A stretch of 64,000 bases of DNA from the NCBI GenBank assembly GCA_033557465.1, contig CM066033.1, positions 388,809,289-388,873,288 of the forward strand. Direction: 5' to 3'. Under the pieces are notes generated by a model. The model saw only the letters and a program-made list of their open reading frames with translations, was not told the DNA's origin and searched no databases. The DNA comes from Ichthyophis bannanicus (Eukaryota; Chordata; Amphibia; Gymnophiona; Ichthyophiidae). Positions 55,588-64,000 of the stretch are shown one piece after another. The translations under genes were made by a program, and so were the position numbers. The first letter of the stretch is position 1. The number at the start of each line of letters is the position of its first letter.

Positions 55588-55729
55588 GCAATTCCTGCCC
55601 TCCGACCCTTCTTGCAGGCTACCAGAGCCATGGTTCTCCCTGGACACTGTCTTCAGATTCACTTGCAGCTGCTCACGGCTGGGCCGTGTTCTGCCTTCTC
55701 TACAGGTTCTCTGTAGCCTGTAGTTAGGG

Positions 55730-55835
55730 AGTCCCATATGTGAGGACTGATTTCCTGCTTGTTCCTGGAGAAAGCGTAGTTACTCACCTGTAAGAGGTGT
55801 TTTCCAGGGACAGCAGGAATCAGTCCCTCCAACCC
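55730..55835. repeat. DIRS B3 internal complementary region
   Basis: CATATGTGAGGACTGATTTC to TTCCTGGAGAA, then AGCGTAGTTACTCACCTGTA, repeat the two ends in inverse as in B1 and B2. Confidence 0.85.
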
Positions 55836-55899
55836 TCCCTCCTCCCCTTGGAGTTGCTTCTTTACTGTATTTTAGTTTTTGCTGTCTTAGCTATGTCAT

Positions 55900-56088
55900 T
55901 GACAGAGGCAAGAGGGCACCCTTGGGCGGGAAGGGGACCACGCATGCATGTACATATCCCAAAGGCATTCTTTGAAAGCTGGGGAGATGCTTCCACAAGG
56001 GTTCCTTTTGGTGTCAACGTCACCCATGTATGAGGACTGATTCCTGCTGTCCCTGGAGAACACCTGTTACAGGTGAGTAACTATGCTT
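55900..56088. repeat. DIRS B3 right terminal repeat
   Basis: Inverted match to 48619-48781 (AAAGGCATTCTTTGAAAGCT against AGCTTTCAAAGAAAGCCTTT), with an outer extension ending GAGTAACTATGCTT. Confidence 0.85.
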
Positions 56089-56586
56089 AACTGTTTCCCG
56101 AGGACTCGGTTGAGAACACCTGATCCTTGAACTACCCATGATTGGCTAAATCAAAAGCAATAGCACCAGCAATTCATTAAGTTCATCAACAATCATGGGC
56201 AAAGCTGTCTCCATGCTAATTCTGCTATGGAACCTGGATTGAGCAGAGTCCAACATTTCAAAAAATATGTCAGCAGTAAAATGACAGCATTCAATAAGTT
56301 TAGCATGGAAATGAAGATCTGCAACTCGCACATAGTGAGGGATCCAAAGAGGTAAGCCCGATGGACCTTACGGGCCCGATATGCAGCAGCACCGCTGAAC
56401 CTAAGACCCAGATATGCAATGCCGGTGCTATATCTGGTCACTGGCATTGAATATCTGGGCCAGCCAGATAGTGTTGAAGCTAACTGGACAACCTTTACTG
56501 TGCCTAACTTTTGTCACTGAGGGAGAACCGGCCAGTGGCTGAATATTGCCACTGCCCCTGGAATGCCTGCTAGGAGCAGCACCTGC
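56089..56586. other. Spacer between DIRS B3 and B4
   Basis: The first 35 bases resemble the end of the MITE whose start is at 47625. The rest (about 56350-56560) has short inverted motifs (CCAGATATGCAATGCCGG, GGCATTGAATATCTGGGC) suggestive of an old repeat. No coding gene. Confidence 0.45.
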
Positions 56587-57434
56587 GGTTCTCCAGGAAC
56601 GAGCAGGAAGTCAGCCTTCACATATGGGTGACATCAGCACCGACAGAGCCTGCGCGGAAGCATCTCCCCAGCTTTCAAAGAAAGCCTTTCGGAGATGCAC
56701 CACGCATATGTGGTCCACTTTCCACCCAAGGGTGCCATCATACCTCGGTTTCTTTTTTTGCACAGAGCCCTTTGGACGTTGTCCTTTTTTCCCCAAAGTC
56801 TGATTTTTTTTTTTTTTTTTGGTAGCTAAATTTTGTCCAGTTTGCGTACCGTTCCTTCCCGCCCTCTAGTCAGCTTGCCTCAGCATCACTCCTAAGGTTC
56901 GTCTCTCCATTTTCCACTTTTTTTCATCGAGGTCCGCCTCAATCGGCATTCACACCCTTTTTCAATCAAAGGCCTTGGACCCCTGCTGGGAGGCAGGGAC
57001 CCCCTTTTTCTGATGGCCTCAAGTGGCTTCAAAAAGTGTGACCAGTGTGGCAAAATTATGTCACTTACTGATCCACACGACTGCTGCCTTCACCCAGAGC
57101 ACAATGACTCAGACTGCAAACTCGGCAGAATAATGACTCCAAAGGCCTTAAAGAGTCACCATCAGCAGCAGTAAAAAAATTTTGATATGTCAGACTCTGT
57201 GCCGGAGTCTCTGGTAACACCATGCTCCAGGACCCCCTTCCGATACCTAGTTGCCCTGCAAAGCCAGAGCCTCCTCAGTCCTGCGGCTGTGGCTTCTCTG
57301 AGCAGACGTTCCTGGAGATGGAGCATAAGAAGAAGAAATTCTCGAAGACTGCCTCGGAGGACAGATCAGGTAAGAAAGTGAAATCCCATCCCAGGTACAT
57401 AGGAACATAGAAAAATGATGACAGAAAAAGACCA

Positions 57435-58595
57435 GCTGTGCCTACTTAGTTGGGAACTGTGTGTGAGAGAAAACTGCAGCCAATCTGAGCACTTTTCAAA
57501 TCATTTAAAATCCCTTCAGCAAAGGCTCCAACGATCCTGTGAGCAGTGAGTGAGAATCAGCTGTGCCTACTTAGTTGGGAACTGTGTGTGAGAGAAAACT
57601 GCAGCCAATCTGAGCACTTTTCAAATCATTTAGAATCCCTTCAGCAAAGGCTCCAACGATCCTGTGAGCAGTGAGTGAGAATCAGCTGTGCCTACTTAGT
57701 TGGGAACTGTGTGTGAGAGAAAACTGCAGCCAATCTGAGCACTTTTCAAATCATTTAGAATCCCTTCAGCAAAGGCTCCAACGATCCTGTGAGCAGTGAG
57801 TGAGAATCAGCTGTGCCTACTTAGTTGGGAACTGTGTGTGAGAGAAAACTGCAGCCAATCTGAGCACTTTTCAAATCATTTAAAATCCCTTCAGCAAAGG
57901 CTCCAACGATCCTGTGAGCAGTGAGTGAGAATCAGCTGTGCCTACTTAGTTGGGAACTGTGTGTGAGAGAAAACTGCAGCCAATCTGAGCACTTTTCAAA
58001 TCATTTAGAATCCCTTCAGCAAAGGCTCCAACGATCCTGTGAGCAGTGAGTGAGAATCAGCTGTGCCTACTTAGTTGGGAACTGTGTGTGAGAGAAAACT
58101 GCAGCCAATCTGAGCACTTTTCAAATCATTTAGAATCCCTTCAGCAAAGGCTCCAACGATCCTGTGAGCAGTGAGTGAGAATCAGCTGTGTCTACTTAGT
58201 TGGGAACTGTGTGTGAGAGAAAACTGCAGCCAATCTGAGCACTTTTCAAATCATTTAAAATCCCTTCAGCAATGGCGCGCCCGTGCCTTGCGGGCCCGCG
58301 CCTGAGGGCCTCGCAAGAGGGCCCTTTGGCGTGGCCCTTAGGCGGTGGACCGTGCGAGACCCACTATCTGCTGCTATATGCTCATTCTGTTCAGCGATAT
58401 GCTGTTTGTAGTTAATGTAAGGTAATGTAATGTAAGTTATGTACTGTGTTCCCTGTTTGTACTCCTAGTGTTTTGTTGTGATGTAATGATAATGCAATGT
58501 ATGTTTCCCTCACCTTTGTTTAACTTTGTGCTGTATTAACCGCTTTGATTGAAGGAAAAGGCGGGATACAAAACATGTTAAATAAATAAATAAAT
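57435..58595 (+). mobile_element. Nested retroposon: 125 bp tandem array plus L2-type tail
   Basis: From 5' to 3': a tandem array (57436-58272), a GC-rich unique block (58273-58370, GGCGCGCCCGTGCCTTGCGG), an AT-rich part, and an L2-type tail (TTAACCGCTTTGATTGAAGG, GGCGGGATACAAAACATG, AAATAAATAAATAAAT) ending near 58595. No coding frame. The tail resembles that of the SINE at 36236. It could be a nonautonomous L2 relative with repeated 5' monomers. Confidence 0.65.
57436..58272. repeat. Tandem array, 125 bp unit, 6.7 copies
   Basis: Units start (CTGTG) at 57436, 57561, 57686, 57811, 57936, 58061 and 58186, exactly 125 bp apart; the last is 87 bp. Units are nearly identical. One variable site (ATTTAAAATC or ATTTAGAATC) runs A,G,G,A,G,G,A along the array, suggesting a 375 bp higher-order unit. 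Confidence 0.95.
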
Positions 58596-60340
58596 CTAGT
58601 CTGTCCTTCCATATCAACTACAACAGTCCCCTTTTTTTCTTTAGAGATCCTCTGTGTTTGTCCCATGCTTTTTTGAAATCGGGTAACATCCTCATTGCTA
58701 CCACCTCCATTGGGAGACTATTCCATGGATCCACCACTCGACCACAGCCCCAGGCATGAGTCTGAGGAGTCGGGGCAGGAGCATCCCTCCAAGTTGCCCC
58801 ACAAGGAGTTGTTGGCTCCTGCTGACCAGCCTCGGGCCTCCAAGGCCATCCTCATTGAGGACTCTCCCTCAACAGTACCAACACCAGGTCTGAAGTCCTC
58901 GGTGCCTACGGCGATGGCTGCAGAGCTAACTGGCATGGAGGCCAGAATGGCAGACCTAGAGAGCAATATATCTGCCCTAATGGCCATGGAGCATGTGTGT
59001 TATGTCCGGCTCGTCTGGTTCATTCGCCCCGATGATGGGACCCTTGACATAGAGGGCTTCCCCAGATGTTGAGCCGGTCCTCAAGCACCTTCGGCCTTGA
59101 GAGAACCCCCGACCCTAGTCAAGGTCTCGGTCCTGTTCTTTAGGACACTAGTCCTCCCCGGTGAGTGCCCACAGCTTGGACTGATGATCCTCCTGAGATC
59201 CTGCACCGCGGAAAGTGGTCCTTGACAAAGGTGACTGTGCCGTTTTGGACTCATACTCTGATTCCGAATGGGAGACCGAGGACGAAAAGTCCCCGAACGT
59301 GAGGCAACACAGTGATGTGCCCTTGGACCCATCTCCCCCAACGACCCAACACCACACCCCACTCGAGGAGGTTGCGTTCCTTGATTTTTGTGAGGAATAT
59401 GGCCAAGGCTCTCGTGATCGAGACCGAGGCTGAGGAGGATCCACGATCCGAGGAATTGGAGATACTTCAATATGAGGCACCCCAAAGGAAACCTTTACGG
59501 TCCTATTGCCCCTTATCCTTGACCGCCTCCCTCCTCTGGATGTGGGAAACACCAGCATCGGTACCATTTGTCAGTAGGCGCCTCAACATCATGTACCAAG
59601 TACGCTGGAGCCCTAGGTTCCAGAAGGCCCAGCTCCCCCACAACTTAATGGTCGTGGAGTTGATCATGCGCCGGCTGAAAAACCACAAGACACGTTTGTC
59701 GGTACCACCTGGCAGGGAGGCCCAAGCCCTCAGCCAAAAGGCTTTTCAGGGCTTGATGCTAACACGCCGAGTCCACTCATACCAGCTCTACATCGGCATG
59801 AACCTGAAGGAACTGTCGAGGGAGCTAGGGGGATTCTCAGCAGGCCTCGATGGAAAACCCCCTACAGAGGTTCAAGACCCTGACCTCAGTGGTAAAGGAA
59901 TGTTCAAAGTTCCTGTCCCGGGCAGCCTATGATGGCTTTGAGACATCAGCTAGGATAGCCGCCGCAGGCATCGGGGCATGACAACAAGCATGGCTGCAGA
60001 TGTCCGACCTGGAACAATGGGTACAGGACAGACTGATCAGTGTCTCCTGCACAGGTGAAAACCTGTTTGGGAAACCCATGGTGGACAGAGTGACTGAGAT
60101 ATGGAGACTGGGTATGTGACGAGAGTCAGGCTCTCGAAAAAGATCTCTGTGTAACCCCAAAAGAAAACCCCAGGAAAAAGCCCTTCTTCCTGAGGAAGAA
60201 AGGGGGCTTAAGTACTACATCCACTTCCAAGCCTTCTCGGGCCCTCAGCAGGCCCAGCAACAAAAAAGCCAGGGACATGGTGCCAGAAAGCATAAGGCCC
60301 CGAAGCCCCAGGCACTGGCTCAGGCCCAGCCCAGGGGAGG

Positions 60341-62260
60341 CTTTTGATTGCCTGCATGCAACCCCCAAGGGATGTTCTTTGCTGCCCACAGGGGGAGGAC
60401 GCTTAGCTCTGTTTGCCCACAGGTGGACAGCCATCACCAACGATGCCTGGATGTTATAGGTGGTCAATGAGGGTTACCGCCTCTGACAGATGCTGCCCCC
60501 CCCCCCCTTCTTCCCAGGAGAGCCCACCAGGCTTCTCCTTCACCAGACCTTGCTCCTCGCTGAGCTAGCAGGACTACTCCAAGACAAATCTGTGGAACCA
60601 GTCCCAAAACACCTTTGGGGCACCAACTTCTACTCTAGGTACTCCCTTGTCCCCAAGAGGACTGGGGGCTTCAGGACCATCCTGGACCTGTGAGAGCTCA
60701 ACAGGTTTCTGGTCAGGAAGAAGTTCAAGATGCTCTCCCTTGGAACACTGCTGCCATTTCTCCAGCAGGGAGACTTTCTTTGCTCCTTAGACCTAAAGGA
60801 TGCTTACACTCACATCTTAATCCACCCCAACCACAGAAAATACCTCTGGTTCATGGTGGGGGGATAGCACTACCAATACAAGGTACTGCCCTTCAGGCTG
60901 GGCCTTGTCTCTAAGGGTCTTCACAAAATGCCTTACGGTGGTTGCAGCCCACCTCAGACTTCAAGGGGCTTTTGTCTTCCCCTACCTGGATGACTGGCTC
61001 ATAAAGGGGGACACAGCTGCAGAGGCACGATGCACCATAAATGCCCTGCAGCACCTGGGGTTTGTCAAACTACCCCAAGTCCCACCTCACTCCTGCTCAG
61101 AGCCTAGAGTTCATAAGGGCACAGCTGGATGCCCTTCAGGCAAAAGCCTTTCTCCTTCAGGAGAGGTCAGTACGCCTGAGGGAACTAGCTGTAAAGGTGC
61201 AGTGGCACAAGACAATGCCCGCCTGGCTTCTCTGCCTGCTGGGACACATGCCCTCCATGGTCCATATGACCCCAGATGCCCGCCTACACATGAGAGCAGG
61301 CCAGTGGTGCCTCCGCTCTCAGTGGACCCAAGATACAGACAGGCTCCGGGACAGAGTGCATGTGACCGGCCAGCTGGCAGACTCCCTCAGACAGGGGCAG
61401 AATCCAGGTCACCTTCAGGCCAGGATGCTCTTCCAGGCACCCACCCCCCAGAAAGTCCTCACTACAGACTCCTCTTTAATGGGCTGGGGAGTGCATTGAG
61501 AGATTATCCAAACATAAGGCTGCTGGTCCCAGAGGGAATCCGAAATGCAGATCAATCTGCTGGAAATCAGGGCCCATATTCCTGGCTCTCAAAGCCTTCA
61601 GCCACCAGCTGCAGCACCATGCGATGCTGATCCAGATCGACAATTAGGTCATGATGTTCTATGTGAACAAACAGGTGGGAACAGGGTTGTACCCCCTCTG
61701 CCAGGAGGCAGTAGCCCTCTGCTCTTATGCCACATGCAGAGGGATGATCCTGAGGGTGGTCCAGTTTTTGGGCCAGGACAAAGTCTTTGCAGACAAGCTG
61801 AGCAGGGTACGTCAGCCGCACAAGTGGCTCCTGGACACAATGTTAGCTCACGGCTGTTCTGGCTCCAGAATGTTCCAATGATTACCTGTTTGCCAGCCTG
61901 GACAATGCGCAATTGTCCTATTTCTGCTCACGCTGACCCCACCCATCTCAGATAGTGGCGGATGTATTCCTCATCCTGTGTTAGGAAGGCCTCCTGTACA
62001 CCTTCCCCTCAACGCCACTGATAGCGAAGACCCCGTTCAGGGCTCAACGCAACAGTGTCGCTAGTGCTGATAGCTCCTCAGTGGCCCAGTAAGCCCTGGT
62101 TCCTACTGCTCCTCTCCCTATCGGCCATACCGTTGATTCCCGTGGGCTGAGCCCCAGGACCACACTTGCAGGAACAGGGCCCTCTCCTACACCCCAATCT
62201 GGGGCCTCTTTCACTCATGGCTTGGCTGCTGAAAGGGTAGTGCTAGCTTCCTTCAACCTT
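60341..62260 (+). pseudogene. DIRS B4 RT-RNase H-methyltransferase-like polyprotein, broken
   Basis: GGRLALFAHRWTAITNDAWM (about 60395), EPVPKHLWGTNFYSRYSLVP (about 60595), a TGA in the RPILDL-like box (after RTILDL, about 60690), LNRFLVRKKFKMLSLGTLLP, CSLDLKDAYTHILIHPNH (about 60781), a TAG near 60867, then in a new frame RVFTKCLTVVAAHLRLQGAF and YLDDWLIKGD (60983-61012). RNase H: LTTDSSLMGWGVH (about 61459) and INLLEIRAH (about 61551). The RT Asp pair is kept but the frames are not continuous. The methyltransferase-like part is hard to follow after 61870. Confidence 0.78.
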
Positions 62261-63267
62261 CCACGGGATGTGGAAGGCATCCTTCTGGCCTCTCAGAAGG
62301 CCTCCACGAGAAGGACACATGCCTTCAAGTGGTGACGTTTCTCGTTTTGGTGCACAGAAAAGCAGACAAACCTCCTGTTCAGTGCATGTGCCACTCCAAT
62401 ACCTGTTTCACATATCGCAGGCAGGACTGAAGTCCAACTCAGAGTACACTCAAATACCATTGCAGCACATCACCACTCTGTCGAGGGAAAATCCCTCTAG
62501 GCTCAGCCCTTGTGTCTCTATTCCTATGGGGCTTCGTATGTTGTTCAAACCCCCCCCCCCCATCCGCCCTCCTGTGGCAGAGCAGCACCTTTAATGTGGT
62601 GCTCTCACAGCTCACCAAGCCTCTGGCCTCCTGCCAGCTGCAGTACCTCTCCTGGAAGGTTGCCTTCATGGTAGCACTCACATAATCATGCAGGGTCAGA
62701 GAATTCCAGGCTCTGATGGCAGTCCCCTTACACAAGGTTCTACAAGAACAGGGTGGTGCTCCACACACTCCCCCCCCCCCCCAAGTTTCTGCCGAAGGTG
62801 GTGTCCCCATTCCACCTCAATTAGGAGGTGGTGCTCCCCATTTTCATTCCTAGGCCTCACTCTGGTAGGGCGGAGACCTTTCTCCATATTCTGGATTGCA
62901 AGAGAGCCATGTCCTTCTGCCTGCTGCAGACTCAGGACCACCGTAAAGCTCAACAGCTTTTTGTATCCTATGACCTCAGCCATCTGGGGCTCTCAGTGAC
63001 TAAGTGAACTCGGTCCACTTGGATGGTGGACTGCATTACCCTTGCCTACGAGCAAGCGGGGATCCCACTGGACCAGAGAGTCATAGTGCACTGTGTAAGG
63101 GCCATGGCTACTTTTCTGTGGCCAATCTACGTTCTGTCCCTATGATGGAAATTTGCTGGGCCACCACCTGGTCTTCGTTCCATACCTTCGCAGCTCACTA
63201 CTGCCTGGAGAGGGAGTCCCAATGGGACAGCGTCTTCAGCCAGGCTGTAATCTTTTTGGGGTGTAGG
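62261..63267 (+). pseudogene. DIRS B4 tyrosine recombinase, broken
   Basis: Pieces in several frames: VEGILLASQKASTRRTHAFK (about 62269), QYLSWKVAFMVALT (about 62641), a TFLHILDCKRAMSFCLLQTQ-like stretch (about 62877), QAGIPLDQRVIVHCVRAMAT (about 63052-63110; HxxR kept as HCVR), SVPMMEICWATTWSSFHTFA and AHYCLERESQWDSVFSQAV (about 63138-63250; Tyr kept). The first Arg box near 62690 is damaged (CRVREFQAL). C runs near 62550-62565 and 62768-62782 cause some of the frame changes. Confidence 0.8.
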
Positions 63268-63437
63268 CAACTCCTGCCCTCTGATCCTTCTGTATTCAGG
63301 CTACCAGAGTGCTGATTCTCTGCTGGACACCTGGCTCTTGCAAGAGTCTCTCTTAGGGATTCAACTGCTGTGGATCACAGCTCACCTTTGTAGGTCGCTG
63401 TGACATTTTTGTACAGGTTCGCGGTTGCCCATAGCTG

Positions 63438-63545
63438 GGGTGTCCTATAGGTGACGACTGACTTCCTGCTTGTTCCTGGAGAAAGCGTAGTTACTCACCT
63501 GTAACAGGTGTTTGCTAGGGACAGCAGGAATCAGTCCTCACAACC
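63438..63545. repeat. DIRS B4 internal complementary region
   Basis: GACTGACTTCCTGCTTGTTC, then GGAGAAAGCGTAGTTACTCA and GGTGTTTGCTAGGGACAGCA: inverse of both element ends. Confidence 0.85.
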
Positions 63546-63599
63546 CTCCCTCCTCCCCTTGGAGTTGCTTCTTTACCATCTTTATTTTTGCCATCTTAA

Positions 63600-63762
63600 C
63601 TATGTCATTGTGTGGGAAGTGGACCACACGTGTGGTGCATCTCCAAAAGGCTTTCTTGGAAAGCTGAGGTGATGCTTCCATGAGGGCTCTGTTTGTGCCC
63701 ATATATGAGGACCGATTCCTGCTGTCCCTGGAGAACACCTTTTCCAGGTGAATAACTATGCT
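63600..63762. repeat. DIRS B4 right terminal repeat
   Basis: Inverted match to about 56587-56750 (AAAAGGCTTTCTTGGAAAGC against GCTTTCAAAGAAAGCCTTT), somewhat diverged; ends with AATAACTATGCT. Confidence 0.8.
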
Positions 63763-64000
63763 ATATGTAATGGCACTAACCACTTTAGTGCTTCTGAACA
63801 TCCCAGGCAGCACGATAGAACTTCTACCTACAGTAATTGTTTTGAATATTGGGCTTTACATTCCTGGTGAACTCAAGCCACTCAGAGCTTTCAAAATTTC
63901 ATGTGAGTCACCCAGGGGTAGCCAGAGGGTGATGCGGTACCATGTGGGGAGACTCATTGCTAGTCCTCTTTTGTATGAGTATTTTCATATATACTAGGGC
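63763..64000. other. Flank after DIRS B4, nothing recognised
   Basis: A 79-codon frame spans most of it but shows no recognisable domain, and it starts inside the DIRS end. Confidence 0.35.

Larger units (their letters stand above)
48619..56088 (+). mobile_element. DIRS-type retrotransposon, copy B3, with CR1 and L2 insertions
   Basis: Left end TTCTCCAGGAACAAGAAGGA, right end GAGTAACTATGCTT at 56088. Terminal repeats 48619-48781 and 55900-56088, internal complementary region about 55730-55835. Gag, RT-RNase H-methyltransferase-like and recombinase follow in order, all broken. A CR1 (49913-51385) splits gag and an L2 tail (52678-52978) splits RT. Without them the element is about 5.7 kb. Confidence 0.9.
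57398..58728 (-). mobile_element. CR1-type LINE 3' fragment in DIRS B4 gag (holds a nested retroposon)
   Basis: The outer parts are 57398-57434 (GTACATAGGAACATAGAAAA) and 58596-58728. On the minus strand the latter reads VDPWNSLPMEVVAMRMLPDF, the end of a CR1-like ORF2. The nested element (57435-58595) separates AAAGACCA from ATCTAGTCTGTCC, which are normally almost adjacent in this family; the remnant at 40874 shows the unsplit version (AAAGACCATATGACCTATCC). Confidence 0.7.
57013..60340 (+). pseudogene. DIRS B4 gag, broken and split
   Basis: The ATG at 57013 opens MASSGFKKCDQCGKIMSLTD then PHDCC and a shortened motif before a TAA after SHHQQQ (about 57172). After the insertion: DYSMDPPLDHSPRHESEES (about 58716), MEARMADLESNISALMA (a possible short coiled coil, about 58938), DSEWETEDEKSPN (about 59261), EEDPRSEELEILQYEAPQ (about 59432), YQVRWSPRFQKAQLPHN (about 59594), FQGLMLTRRVHSYQLYIGM (about 59742). 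The order is the same as in B1 and B3. Several frame changes. Confidence 0.75.
56587..63762 (+). mobile_element. DIRS-type retrotransposon, copy B4, with nested insertions
   Basis: Left end GGTTCTCCAGGAACGAGCAG, right end about 63762. Terminal repeats about 56587-56750 and 63600-63762, internal complementary region about 63438-63545. Gag (57013-60340), RT-RNase H-methyltransferase-like (60341-62260) and recombinase (62261-63267) are in order and broken. A CR1-type fragment with an internal retroposon (57398-58728) splits gag. It lies in the same orientation as B3, about 500 bp downstream. Confidence 0.9.

Noticed and set aside
57436..58272. CRISPR-like regular spacing
   Set aside because: Units are contiguous near-identical 125 bp copies with no unique spacers, in a vertebrate genome.
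63758..63997. 79-codon frame as a gene at the window end
   Set aside because: It begins in the DIRS terminal repeat and has no recognisable domain.
1..64000. Endogenous retrovirus or LTR element
   Set aside because: No LTR pairs, integrase, protease or envelope motifs seen; RT types are DIRS, Ngaro and non-LTR.

Overview
The window looks like vertebrate, most likely amphibian, genomic DNA, and I can support no host gene in it. About three quarters is transposable elements: DIRS and Ngaro tyrosine-recombinase retrotransposons, L2, CR1 and RTE/BovB-type LINEs, a Penelope-like element, a Tc1/mariner, a hAT-type nonautonomous transposon, tRNA-derived SINEs and foldback repeats. This mix, with several DIRS copies in 64 kb and AT-rich gene-free spacers, fits a large amphibian genome (caecilian or salamander type); the species cannot be named from sequence alone. 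There is no bacterial or viral gene content and no CRISPR.

Layout. 1-3590: right part of a well-preserved DIRS (A1) with RT-RNase H, methyltransferase-like and recombinase regions. 3.6-5.0 kb: spacer. 5.0-10.55 kb: decayed DIRS (A2) split by an L2 fragment, a CR1 and an L2-tailed fragment. 11.4-12.1 kb: L2 fragment. 12.3-14.6 kb: Tc1 transposon carrying an L2 and a Penelope-like insertion. 15.4-19.7 kb: decayed Ngaro on the minus strand with an internal duplication, cut by a CR1. 20.45-30.49 kb: DIRS B1 containing an L2 tail, a 3.5 kb L2 and a 718 bp hAT-type element with a perfect 8 bp target duplication. 32.17-37.3 kb: RTE/BovB-type LINE (minus) interrupted by a short DIRS (B2) and by a SINE. 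37.5-38.1 kb: foldback repeat. 38.1-43.2 kb: AT-rich spacer with one SINE and one possible inverted-repeat element. 43.2-46.6 kb: L2 with an almost intact EN-RT ORF (minus). 46.7-48.6 kb: SINE, L2 and palindromic MITE pieces. 48.62-56.09 kb: DIRS B3 with CR1 and L2 insertions. 56.59-63.76 kb: DIRS B4, about 500 bp downstream in the same orientation, containing a CR1-type fragment that itself holds a retroposon with a 125 bp tandem array.

The elements relate by nesting and parasitism rather than as a gene system. DIRS copies carry the family hallmarks: inverted terminal repeats plus an internal complementary region equal to the reverse complements of both ends joined. One SINE is a tRNA-like head and body fused to pieces of the RTE LINE; a related SINE has an L2-type tail, so one body type appears to have used two LINE partners. 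Nearly every coding region is broken. The best preserved are A1 RT-RNase H (1-1660), the B2 recombinase frame (intact but lacking the expected catalytic Tyr), and the L2 EN-RT frame at 44.1-46.55 kb (one frameshift).
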